Positions 30,201-38,100 of a DNA stretch of 44,027 nucleotides are shown here, in pieces; positions within the stretch are counted from its first letter, which is position 1; each line of letters begins with the position of its first letter. The DNA comes from Saprospiraceae bacterium (GTDB lineage Bacteria > Bacteroidota > Bacteroidia > Chitinophagales > Saprospiraceae). The notes beneath the pieces were generated by a model. The model was not told the origin of the DNA and made no database searches. It worked only from the letters and a program-made list of their open reading frames with translations. The position numbers and the translations under genes were made by a program. The stretch lies in assembly GCA_020631135.1 (NCBI GenBank), contig JAHDHU010000019.1, forward strand, positions 1 to 44,027, read 5' to 3'.

Positions 30201-31926
30201 TAATTTTGTAAATCTTGTGGCTGTGGTCACAGATTGTGATCCTAATCCTAGTATAACCAACAACGCGCCAGTCGGTAACGGGATGGAAGACGCAAGTGGT
30301 AATTATACTGCAGATGAGACAATAGTGACTTTTACTGCAACTGATGCTTGTGGCAATGTAACTACTGCACAAACAGTAGTGCTTTTAGATCAGGACACCG
30401 AAGCGCCTACATTCAATTGTAAGAAGACATTTGTTAATATTGACGATTCTGGAACGGTTACAGTAGTGGCCGATTCTAGTGCTTGTAACTTGATGGATAA
30501 CTGTACGGATACATTGGATTTATTGGTTTATTTCGTTGATCAAATCCCAGAAATCCCAGGCGATCCATTTGTAAATCTTGGAACGATGATCACATTTGAC
30601 TGTGACGATCTTTCTCCTAATGTTGCTGTCAACATTGGGGTAGAAGATGAGGCCGGAAATGTTTCATTTTGTCAAACTGCCATTGCAGTATTAGATCCAA
30701 ATGGTTTTTGCGATATGATTGTAAATGTTACTGGAGAGTTTAGAACTGCTTCGGATAATCCGATAGAAAATACTCAAGTCGAATTAGATCAATCGACTAT
30801 GCCAATGACCTATTCAAATGACAATGGATATTATGCTTTTGAGAATTTGGATCTCGGCGCTGATTACAATGTAGTTCCAACGAAAGATGTGGATCATTTG
30901 GATGGAGTATCAACCTTGGATTTGGTCTTGATACAAAAATACCTTTTGGGTAATCTAGAATTCGAATCTCCTTACTATTACATCGCAGCAGATATCAATA
31001 AATCGAATTCGATTTCGTCCGTTGACCTCGTAGAGTTAAGAAAGTTAATCTTAGGTATTTATACGGAGTTTCCGAACAATACTTCATGGCGAATGATTGA
31101 TAAAGGATTTACATTCCCGAATGGGATCAATCCATTGGACATGGAGTTCCCAGAAAGCTATCAAATTTTAGATCTTACCAATGATATGATCATAGATTTC
31201 GTTGGGGTCAAAGTTGGTGATGTAAATGGCAATGCTTCTGAAAATATTGGTGAATCTATCGTAGATCAACGTCAAACTTTAGAACTATTTTATGACGATA
31301 AAGACATCAGTAAAGGAGAAAGGGTTCAAATCGAGTTATGGACGAATCAAAGTTTAGAAATTTCAGGTCTTCAGCTTTATCTAAAACACCCAGGACTTGA
31401 ACTAAAAGGCTTAAGTTCAAATAGCTTGGATCTGAATTCTAATAATTGGAATATTGATCAAAATGGTCATTCAAGAATAAGTTGGAATACAATCTCAGAT
31501 GACCTCAATATTGCTTCAGGAGAATTTATCACGCTCGAATTTGAGGCTAAATCTAATGTGAGGTTATCGGAAGTTGTCAACGTTGTTGAAACACAATTGA
31601 AGTCAGAAATTTATACTGATTCACCAGTTGTCCCCAAACGAATCTCTTTGCAACCAGCAAGCACAGAATTATTTAGCGTTCAACAGAACAGACCAAATCC
31701 ATGGTTAGCTGAAACGGCAATAGCTGTGAAAACAATGGATGAAGGAGAAGCAGAAATAAGAATAACGGATATGCTTGGAAGGTTAGTTTTCAGTAAAAAG
31801 GTTTATTTACAGAAAGGAGGCAATGAGATAATTTTGAAAGATGAAGACTTAAATAAAACTGGATTGTTCCTTTATTCAATTACTAAAGGCAAAACTAGTC
31901 TGACGAAGCAAATGATAAAAATTTAA
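21211..31926 (+). CDS. Giant modular T9SS-secreted surface protein (SdrD-B, DUF11, HYR, dockerin-like, cohesin-like)
   Basis: From ATG 21211 (MRKLTHALIG) it is 3571 residues. The longer TTG start at 21082 would put 43 residues before the signal peptide. In order: signal peptide (1-40); SdrD-B/CnaB-like domain (about 45-150, SGSVYYDNNSNGIFD); propeller-like region (about 154-550); second SdrD-B (556-708, GNYVWEDSNSNGVQD); three DUF11 repeats (714-1195); Ig-like part (1199-1387); HYR-like Cys-rich modules (1388-2230); two DUF11 repeats (2235-2556); Ig-like domains (2557-2800); more HYR (2801-3166); CnaB-like (3167-3224); dockerin-like duplicated Ca-binding segment (3225-3294, DGVSTLDLVLIQKYLLG, then NSISSVDLVELRKLILG); cohesin-like sandwich (about 3350-3480); T9SS type A sorting domain (3485-3571, QNRPNPW...TDMLGRLVF). 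It should be exported and surface-attached by the type IX system. The exact role (adhesion, matrix) is inference. Confidence 0.92.
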   Translation: MRKLTHALIGKHAIVYGTIRSILCLLFCLPFYIVTLNSQCTPIDQTISGSVYYDNNSNGIFDTSENGQGGILVLAYDANNALVGQTTSSSVGDYAISDLLNGQPYRLEFFNLNGNADSYLVGNNGSSVQFREAPFCEADFTILDPTSTCSANPEIVLTCFVQDDFGINGHMPTIVSVEHDFGANSLVKKYATAAETGSVWGLDISLSQASIYSSAFVKQYSAVTPHGIGAIFTTSTGSNPSTTLFADLTDVGELTNIDVNDCDYGNQVGRVGLGGLALSNDEADLYVVNIANNTLVKVPTSNPNPSNTIEYAIPDPGCSDGDTRSFALNNHNGKFYVGVTCTAETSQDENNSSIHVYEFNPSNTQFTLVFSTDYAKGYWYDNPTDGEATMHWLTDIDFTDEGLMLLSLSDRIGHRFCNNGNGRLDKQNPDLLIAWDNNGTWTLESNGTAGTLAGSGQNNGQGPGGGEFFGFDFWPSGANYHPETALGSIYVLPGSGQVISTNYDPHFNSYSGGLHRYYTSNGSKASYIELYVNQFQENFGKATGFGDLSSLCPPAAVEIGNYVWEDSNSNGVQDAGELALGNVDLNLYDQDCNLVGSTTTDTNGNYVFNNGNVDLDGDGIMDGLLSNATYYVVLDNANYNPSMQNYSIGGEDYMICSSNIGMGTNADLNDSDAALFSNICDQIDGSNGIIVNTLSSGANHNFDIGVCKMAQLNFDAALFKEVVGNPTARIGDEVTFKITVVNQGQIPASKMTIIDHIPSGFNFDSNSNPGWTYNGSSASAEIYNLGIGESQELFIKLVVNGQSRDFLNIAEISAALDDNGDDLEDVDSTPDNDPANDSGGEPGSLTDDEINDDGTLDEDDHDPATIQIFDLALRKEVSNPLSFYQIGDLVEYTIRIFNQGNVEASDIEIVEYIPDGFSFDANLNPNWILDGNGNVIALLSNNLAPGESTELTFVLQIPPSLNSSQVINEAEIAAATPVGTVGLMDWDSTPDRDNQNDEGGSPFDNTDNLISDQGTTDEDDHDPALILVDRYDLALIKSVNRNGVERGEDLVYDITVYNQGTITANDIRIVDYVPDYLEPTDSAWEQEIGAVPTKYKRTIELPNGLQPGESHTITISFKVDPNAPAIPVINRAEIYYSEDNDGNDFSSLDADSTPDMIIGNDLGGIPNSPNSDDVVNAPANLDEDDEDPAVVFVIDSEIATECICLNNATTSMTGQFSDEILVTGPSSQTWYIQNVIGLSDYTTPSNAVPNNTIGSAGFMLEEIIVLGNGMSVYMMIGVHDSGEGYTIQLTNGEGNFQNLTNAGCSYTAPNIVGPASVCTNAIMEYSTDPIVGVTFDWELNGVAVGSGETVEIDFAGLTGAQIVTVIPSGSSCYEPVSVEVVVGTVNGVLACVGSVNITLNNDCEATITPAMLLTSPIIPGAAYGVILTDEYGNPIVGNTVDGSYIGQTLMAKIMDGCSGNSCWSFVTVEDKTPPEIFCEDIEITCNEMLHYEGPLAIDNCDGVVQVDIVEHLVTPLDCDVNHIKQIDRTYRATDNFGNVAFCNQVILVKRLDLNIVQFPDNVSMGNMNALTCGTFDLDKFGFPATSETGVPTIDGDPVYPSSHFYCNLSAGYTDEILSSNACVTKILRTWLVAEWWCNGGGMMSHEQLIEIVDDQDPVITCPANMTQATSGFTCMANVNLPMPTVSDVCSPDDLTIAVTHPNGFIADFNGGVISLPIGTHTVTYTVYDKCLNSSSCNIEIDVVDQTAPIAICDQNTVVGLNSTGIATVYAPVFDDGSYDDCHLESMDVLRMDAPSSCNSPVVYGDHVIFCCEDVGQTIQVLFRVTDMSGNQNTCMVNVEVQDKFAPSITCPPNMGIDCGDLFDLTDEDQMNQMFGTATATDACQVNISSTASASLDQCGVGTITRTFTASDANGSASCTQVITITNPEPFVYGDIDWPDDYETQLSCLGDDFDPDNLPTANAYPTWSEDQCDLVGATYEDQVFLVEPDNNSCFKILRRWSVIDWCQYDGVNGFWTWDQTIVVSNFIAPTIVGGCDDIEVCTFDPECAGGHVDLIFEATDDCTPDDMLMWSYVIDLNNDGTADISNSGTGAMIDVSGTYDLGMHSIIWLIEDRCGNTMSCTKNFTIINCKPPTAYCINGLSIGLVPMDLDGDGVPDAEMAELCVESVDNGSYHSCGYDVDLSFSADVDDDCIVFDCSDLGPQIIQLWVTDINGNTTFCETTIDVQDNNETELCNKIDLALINELDDYDAANQVATFNITVCNQGNTVVNKVDVAAYIPAGYALNDADWNSLVNGDAVINLMSSDGSLPVSGLAPGDCFTIPITLNVLPNMDLTEYVLYAEIIGGMDATGLMASDDCDSTPASNTPDENSVNPGDPDDNNPNGGGPDAGEDEDDHDPAQIPIYDLSLIKVITNSGPYVVGSVVDYDIIVTNQGNQTAMDIEVVDYIPCGMSIDLGANPGWAIDFATFNIVANIPGPLAPGQSVPVSISLNVNNIDPNCQGDNYVNFAEINSFTDTDGVPQPDFDSDPDSDPDNDGPVNDDVTDNSGGDEDDHDPAEICPVITMPTETAYCSNEIDVLVASPSGGLWSGVGIVDPSTGSFDASLVNGDQTTITYTIQAPNCVASIVLDIVDLPNLILTTPAPVCNIGTSGMTTIIDFTQLTNIGTGTWVDTDNSNVDLSDLSNVDFTGVTDGTYTFTFTTNITNTPCPDVTASIEVQVLDCNCSCLAAANSPECLGDDIALFDNGINGASWSWTGPNGFTSTLQNPVITGATMDDVGLFELTTTCDNGVSQSCQILVEFTDDEPPVLINCPGDISLNCEDLPEDLSTLGVASGIDNCDGALDAEEIVTMNVNSCNTGFIVRTFIVTDFNNNSAQCTQLITINSLGSELMMDDIVVQPDTIVVMDCSTIDPDVIGGTPVINGGNDMCYNVSVDFDDSPMNPSLPLCMDTIDRVWTVVDSCQLNGDGMTGIFTFNQAIVVQDDSGPVIMVPDSISLPCDATSNFVNLVAVVTDCDPNPSITNNAPVGNGMEDASGNYTADETIVTFTATDACGNVTTAQTVVLLDQDTEAPTFNCKKTFVNIDDSGTVTVVADSSACNLMDNCTDTLDLLVYFVDQIPEIPGDPFVNLGTMITFDCDDLSPNVAVNIGVEDEAGNVSFCQTAIAVLDPNGFCDMIVNVTGEFRTASDNPIENTQVELDQSTMPMTYSNDNGYYAFENLDLGADYNVVPTKDVDHLDGVSTLDLVLIQKYLLGNLEFESPYYYIAADINKSNSISSVDLVELRKLILGIYTEFPNNTSWRMIDKGFTFPNGINPLDMEFPESYQILDLTNDMIIDFVGVKVGDVNGNASENIGESIVDQRQTLELFYDDKDISKGERVQIELWTNQSLEISGLQLYLKHPGLELKGLSSNSLDLNSNNWNIDQNGHSRISWNTISDDLNIASGEFITLEFEAKSNVRLSEVVNVVETQLKSEIYTDSPVVPKRISLQPASTELFSVQQNRPNPWLAETAIAVKTMDEGEAEIRITDMLGRLVFSKKVYLQKGGNEIILKDEDLNKTGLFLYSITKGKTSLTKQMIKI
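23350..24796 (+). repeat. DUF11 repeats 1-3 of the first giant protein
   Basis: Three units begin at about 23350, 23815 and 24301, each about 155-165 residues. Each has a D-ALxK start, a (V/F/Y)NQGxIxAxDIxIxDYIP core and an Asp-rich tail with DSTPDNDPAND-like and DEDDHDPA-like motifs. Confidence 0.85.
27913..28880 (+). repeat. DUF11 repeats 4-5 of the first giant protein
   Basis: Two units begin at 27913 and 28411 (DLALINELDD, DLSLIKVITN). They have the NQGN core and Asp-rich tails ending DEDDHDPAQI and DEDDHDPAEI. They are separated from repeats 1-3 by about 3.1 kb of Ig/HYR modules. Confidence 0.85.
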
Positions 31927-31934
31927 AATCTACA

Positions 31935-31969
31935 TGCGGCTTCATTCAAACTGTTTGGATGAAGCCGCA
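31935..31969 (+). terminator. Perfect hairpin after the first giant gene, without a T tract
   Basis: A 16-bp stem with one G-T pair pairs TGCGGCTTCATTCAAA with TTTGGATGAAGCCGCA around the triloop CTG, nine bases after the stop. It is followed by A residues, not T, so it is not a canonical plus-strand terminator. It may act as a 3'-end stabiliser or processed end, or form part of a less typical terminator. Confidence 0.55.
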
Positions 31970-32006
31970 AAAAAAATAAAATTTACACAAAAACATATTA
32001 AAAAAA

Positions 32007-32037
32007 TTTGATATATGATTTAGGCTTTGTATTTTTG
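32007..32037 (+). promoter_or_regulatory. Bacteroidota-type promoter of the second giant gene
   Basis: TTTG at 32007-32010 and TATTTTTG at 32030-32037 are separated by exactly 19 nt, a perfect match to the known TTTG-N19-TAnnTTTG consensus. Transcription should start near 32043, giving a leader of about 145 nt. The second giant gene therefore probably has its own promoter. Confidence 0.65.
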
Positions 32038-32185
32038 TTTCATCTCTTAGTGTCATAAGAATAATTTTCACCCTTACCTTAATGTAATTTGTCGAACAAT
32101 TTATTGTATCGACATTTCCTACTTGCGAATTCGTAGTAGAACCTAGCTGACTTTAAACAGTATTAAAAATTACGAATTCTTTACA

Positions 32186-35100
32186 ATGAGAAAACTGCAC
32201 ATTAGCACTTCAGTGCTCGTCTTGGTATTTATATCTTTTGCGATTTGCCTTTCGGCGAATGGTATATTTGACTTTTTTACCAAATCAAATTCTGAAAACA
32301 GATCAGAGTATAACTTAAAGGAAGATTTAGATCGTCTAAATTATTTAAGCAATGCCTACCAATCAGCGGATTGTGAGTCTGAGCTCTCTTTTTTAAATCA
32401 ATACAAATCTCAAAAAGAAAAAACGCTCAAAACAATTGAGAGTTATACTGGTAAGAGTGCGAATGTTTCATTTATGATGCCGACTACTGGATGTCCAGAA
32501 ATTCAGGCAATTGAATTATTGGGTGTTCCTGGTTTTGCAGAAACAAATGATTTAACGGTTTGTGGAGATCCAGATACACTAGCTTTATTGGTTTTTATCG
32601 AAGAGCCAGGTTCAATTTCCGGAACAACCATGAATGTGTCAATGGATCCAGGAATGCAGTATGCAGGATTCGAAACTACTCATTATGGTGCTCCAGGTAT
32701 GATTTCAAATTTGGATCCAAGTCCAAATAACCCAAAATTTCTTTTAGAAGGAATAACAGAATCTGTATTCGTAGCTTACATTGGAGTTGAAGCTACTTGT
32801 GAAGCTGATCTTTCTAATGAGTATACCTTAGATTTAGAATTCAATTTTATTTTTGAAGATACATTAGGGAATTTCTTTTCTTGTCGACAGAATCAAGAAC
32901 CAGTTCGGGTGTATAATACCGTTATGCGAACTCCAGTTCTCAACTTTAGATCAACACCAATATCTGTCATACCTTCTTTAAACGAAGAACATTGTTATGA
33001 TATAGAAATTTCTCAAGATGGAATTGATGCTTACCTCAATGAAATGACCTTCTCCGTTTGTGGTATTGACTTAGAAAATGAGTTAATGTTTACTAGGGCA
33101 GAAGTAAATGGGAATGCATTTACTCCAGTATATACAGCCAGTGATTCTACCTTATTTTTCGACATAGATGGTTCTTATTTTGTAGACAACTCATTGCCGG
33201 ATCCTGTTGATGAACGATTTAATGAAGATGAGCGACTAACAGTAACCTTATGTTACCAAGTGGATGATTGTCCCGTAAATAATCCTCAAACCATATTTTA
33301 TAAAACGACTTATGGTTGCTATGGAATGGTTTGCGAAGAAAACATCGAATTATCAGAAATTAGAATAAGGCCTGAGGTTGAGCCTGAGCCATTTGCCGAT
33401 GTGACAAAAGTTCAGAATCCTGGAATTTGTGGTGATCCTGGTATTGTAGATATAACAATGTATGCAGTTGAGAAAGGTACTAATACTGCGATGCAGGATT
33501 CGGCTCAAGGAATCTTTACAGATTTAACCTTAGGCTTTGAAACATGTGCAAAAAGTTCTTTAGATGTTTCCAATGTAATCATTGGGTCGGTCAATTTAGA
33601 TCCCAGTCATTTTTCTTGGGTAAATCAAGATATAATTATTGACTTTACGATGCTAACATCAGATCCTGACGGTGTTGGTGGTTTGACTGATGCAGATGGA
33701 GATGGTTTTTATGATGATTTGCCAGGTGGTGAGTCATTGGATGTTAGATTAGAATTTGAATTTCTATGTGCATTACCACCTGATCCCACAAGCTTGGCCT
33801 GTTCAAGTGTTGACTGTTCTTTTGCTAAATTTTTCGTTACCGCAAAAAGAGATTGTGGACAGAGCTTTACATTTTTACCGGACATCGAAGAATTCAATAT
33901 AATAAACGGAGCGACTTCTACAGAAATGAAAGGGAAGACTGCTTTAACGTCTGCTCTTGAAGGATATAATTTAGGTACGACAGGCCGAAATGGTTCTTGT
34001 ACTGAATATGGTCAGCAGGTTGTAGATGTAGAAATGTGTTATGTATACGAACAAGAAAACGTAACACCTTGTCCTGCTGCTAATCTTACCAATGAGTTAC
34101 GAGTAATTTATTCTGGAAGTGGAATTCTTGTAAACGATATCGAATTTGTGCCAGGTTCCGGAGAAGTAACGGTTGCTGGTGTAACCACGCAATCTGGTGG
34201 TACGGGTACCTTTACTCAAATTGATGCCGCCGTTAGAATGATGACATTGCCATTAGGTGATGCTAATGTCGGCGATGAGGTTTGTTATAAATATCAAATT
34301 CAAGCAGATTCTGCTGCTTGCGTTGGTTTTCAATATATGACAGGTACCCACCAGGTTATAGAAACATGTGATACTGGAGGATGTACCTGTGTAACTGTAA
34401 AGGCCTGTGATGCAGCGACATTTAGGTCTAATCCAAATGATTGTGGTTGTGAGCCGTGTTATGTAAGATCTGGCGCGTATACCAGAAGATTAAATTTTGG
34501 GTTTAGTGATCCAACGATGACAACTCAAATGAACGAAACAAATGTTCCAATCGGAGATTTAAATAACTATCTCCCTTGTGATACAATGTTGTTCGAAGGC
34601 TACTTTGTACCTATTCACGAACAAGCCCTAACCGATATTTATTCATGGACTTCAAATTCGTACCTCAGTTCTAACGTCAATAGCATTGGAGCAACTAGTA
34701 CAGAGCTGCAATATGATGCTCAAGGTACTCATCTTGTAGGATTTTATATTTCCAGAGACGATGGATCTGGACGTACATTCATAGATCTTGATCAGTTGGG
34801 AGATTGTATCGACACGGGACCAGGGTCATCTGGATTTTACTCCTATTTTGGTAGTACAGTTTATCAACAAGATTTACAAAATACGGCTAGATGTAATTCT
34901 ACAAATGAGCGTTTAGATGGAAATTACATGGGCTGGGGTTTTAGAAACTTAGATGCACTTGAAGATTGTAGAGAAGCTCAAAATTCTACTTATCAGGAAG
35001 GAAACTGTTTGACAGAATTGATCGATACCTATGGATTCGAAGTAGGGGATAGTTTGATTTGGGTTGCCAAAGTTCCACTTACAAAGAATATTGCTGCTCA

Positions 35101-38100
35101 TGCGAGAAAGGCTGTAGATCCTTCATTTTCATTTTTACCAGCTCAAGTTATTACTGGAGGAACTGGAAATTTCTTAGACCCTTTTGATGACAATTGTCTT
35201 GTTGCTCTAGGAAATTGTATGGAAAGACCACCTATCATGTCCACTTGCCCGAGAGGCGTTTTAGATTTGTCTAAAATGGTGTTGGATGATTGTGGAGGTA
35301 CTATGGAACATACATTCAAAGTTCAGACAAGTACACCATTGAGTTGGTATGCAAATGAATACCGCCCATATTTTACATTCGAAGAACTCACTGTTCCCAT
35401 CTATACGCCTACAATGTTTTGTGGTAATGCCAAAATAATTACTAAAGGAGGGTTAGAATATCCTTTAGAAGTAAAATCTTTTGATAATCATACGTGCAGC
35501 ACAGTTGGGACTGAAGAGTATTGTTCTGTTTCATCTGGGAATAGCGGTAGCGTGACATTCGATTTAGAGGGATCTGGTTTCCCTGGTCTCGCAGTTGGAT
35601 TAAATGGATACATAGACGAATTTATGGTAGTCTATGATCTTTGTCGAATTTGTCCAAAGCCACTGGCTTCTCAATCTGATTATCAAATAGAATATCAATA
35701 CAGAATTTGTGATGTTCAAAATCCAAGTTGTTACTTATGTCATGTAAACGCTAGTGGCACCGGTAATGAATTGCCAACCATATGTAGTAGAGATGGTTCT
35801 ACTCCCGTAGGGCATAATCAAAGTTATTATAATGCGTTTAATTTTGATACCCTATTTAGATCCGAGGTTGTTTCAGAAGAATTCGACCCAATGGACAATA
35901 GTGTTGGCTTCCCAGACTTATCTCAGAGTTTAGATCGAAATATTATTTCCAGCTCAATCCCTGGAAATAGTGTAGAAGAAAATACGGTTACTATATGTGC
36001 GGATGGATCTGATCCATCAAAACCTACTCATATGAGTGTAACTGGAGCGGTCACACTTGCAAATAGTGTTGCCTTGGATGGAGTTTGCGAATTAGATGGG
36101 ACACCAATTTCAAGCAATTTTGTTTCTAGTAGTTCAACTACATCAACATATTCATTCGAGTTGCCAAATCTTGCACCTGGTGACTGTGTAGATGTAAAGA
36201 TTAAAACAACGATGTTGTTTTGTCCGATCGAGCCAGAAGTAGCTGAAATTTGTGTAAATGTTACTTCTGGATGTTTGCCACGAGATGTAATGGCAGCTGT
36301 GGCTCCAAATGCCAGTGGGTGTAATTCTGCTGAAGTGTGTTATAAATACACAACAGAGGAATCTGGAATTCAAGTGGACTTTTTGACACCAGGAGAGACA
36401 GATTCATACCCACTCTGTAGTGAAATACCTATGGCCGTTTTGATCAAAAATGTGAAAGACGCGCTGTTGACGAACATCATCGCAGATATCTACTTGCCCT
36501 TAAACGGAGCAACAGTAGTGCCTGGAAGTTTTGAAGCTTCTTACCCAAATGATGGCGATTTAAGTGGGGCATTGCCATTCTACAGTATTGTCGATCCGAC
36601 AATAAATGGTAATCATCTTCAATATTTAGAAGACAACGATTTTAGTAATAGCATTCACTCAAACGGATTGCCAGGAATATCTAGTGGTCTTGATAGTAAT
36701 TTTGTTGTCATAAGATTTTTATTGAAAACTGATTGTGATGAATTTGTTTCTGGATCTACTTCTTCATTTGAAGCAATGGCAAATGATCCATGTAGCCCAA
36801 ATCCATTGATGAGTGGTGAAGTTTTAAGTGAAAGAATAATTATTGATGGTGCTAATCCTGATGATTTTGCGCAGATTTTAGTTACGGCTAAACCATCAGA
36901 AGCTTATTGTGGACAAGATACACCTACGTTTACCGTTACTGGTCAGAATATATCAGAGAAATCATCTGGAGATAGTGTGCAAATGTGTATCACTCTTCCA
37001 CAAGAATTGACCTACACTCCCGGATCAATTCGTTATGCTATTCCTGCAGGTCAATCAGTTGGACTAGAAACCATTACTGCAATAGGAAACTCCACTCAAG
37101 TCTGTTTTGCAGGTTATAATAATATGCCTGTAGGTAGCCAGTTTACTTTAAATTTTGAAGCTGTATTTGATGAAACCACACCCTGTGGTGATTATAAGAT
37201 GGGTGTAGATATTAAAGAATTGGTTGAAGCGCAAGCTTGTGTTCCTGGACCTCCATCAGAATGTGATGTGTTTGTCCAAAGTTCGGTAAATCCGTTTTTT
37301 ACAATTACTTTGCTCGGGCCCATGGAAACGACCGACTTAAAACTATTTAGTTCTTGTAATGGCGGTAGTGATCCTGTAACCTTATGTTATGAAGCGAAAC
37401 TATTCAACCCTGGTGCAGATTATCTTGGAAATATTCAAGTTAATCTTCATGAAGATGTAATGGCTAACAGCGTCTATGATTACTATGATCCGATTATCGC
37501 ATCAATGGATCATCCATCGACTCAAGTCTTTGGATTAGATTCTGTGACAATAATGGGATGTTTCGAAGTACCAATGGCAAAATCATGTCCAGTTGTACTT
37601 AATATAGTTTATGATACAGATTGTACTTGTGATAATAACGTAACACCATTTACTTCTATCGCACCTGATTTTGCGGTCGAGCTACCCCCCAACATATATC
37701 TATGTCCAGGGCAAAAACTTGCCTTAGATACATGTAGTAACTATAGCATCGCATTTAATCCGGCAGACAATATAATAACGACCACCACAAATGATAGCTT
37801 GTATATTGATTTAGTAGACCCATCGATAAGAACGGGGATGGTGATTTCCGGAATCTTGGGAGACTGTGGAGTATTTGAACCATACTTTATCGAAGGAGTA
37901 GAAGATTTTGATATTGAATTAACAGAAACTGAAACTTGTGAAGGTATTGCATTGACACTGGATTTAACCGTTCCGGATAAATATTCAGATATTCCTATTG
38001 TTTGGACACCGTCAACAAATCTTGATGATCCAAATATTGTCAATCCTATATTTAGCTCAAATGTTCCTGGAACGTATGCCTACGATATTGAAATGACTTT

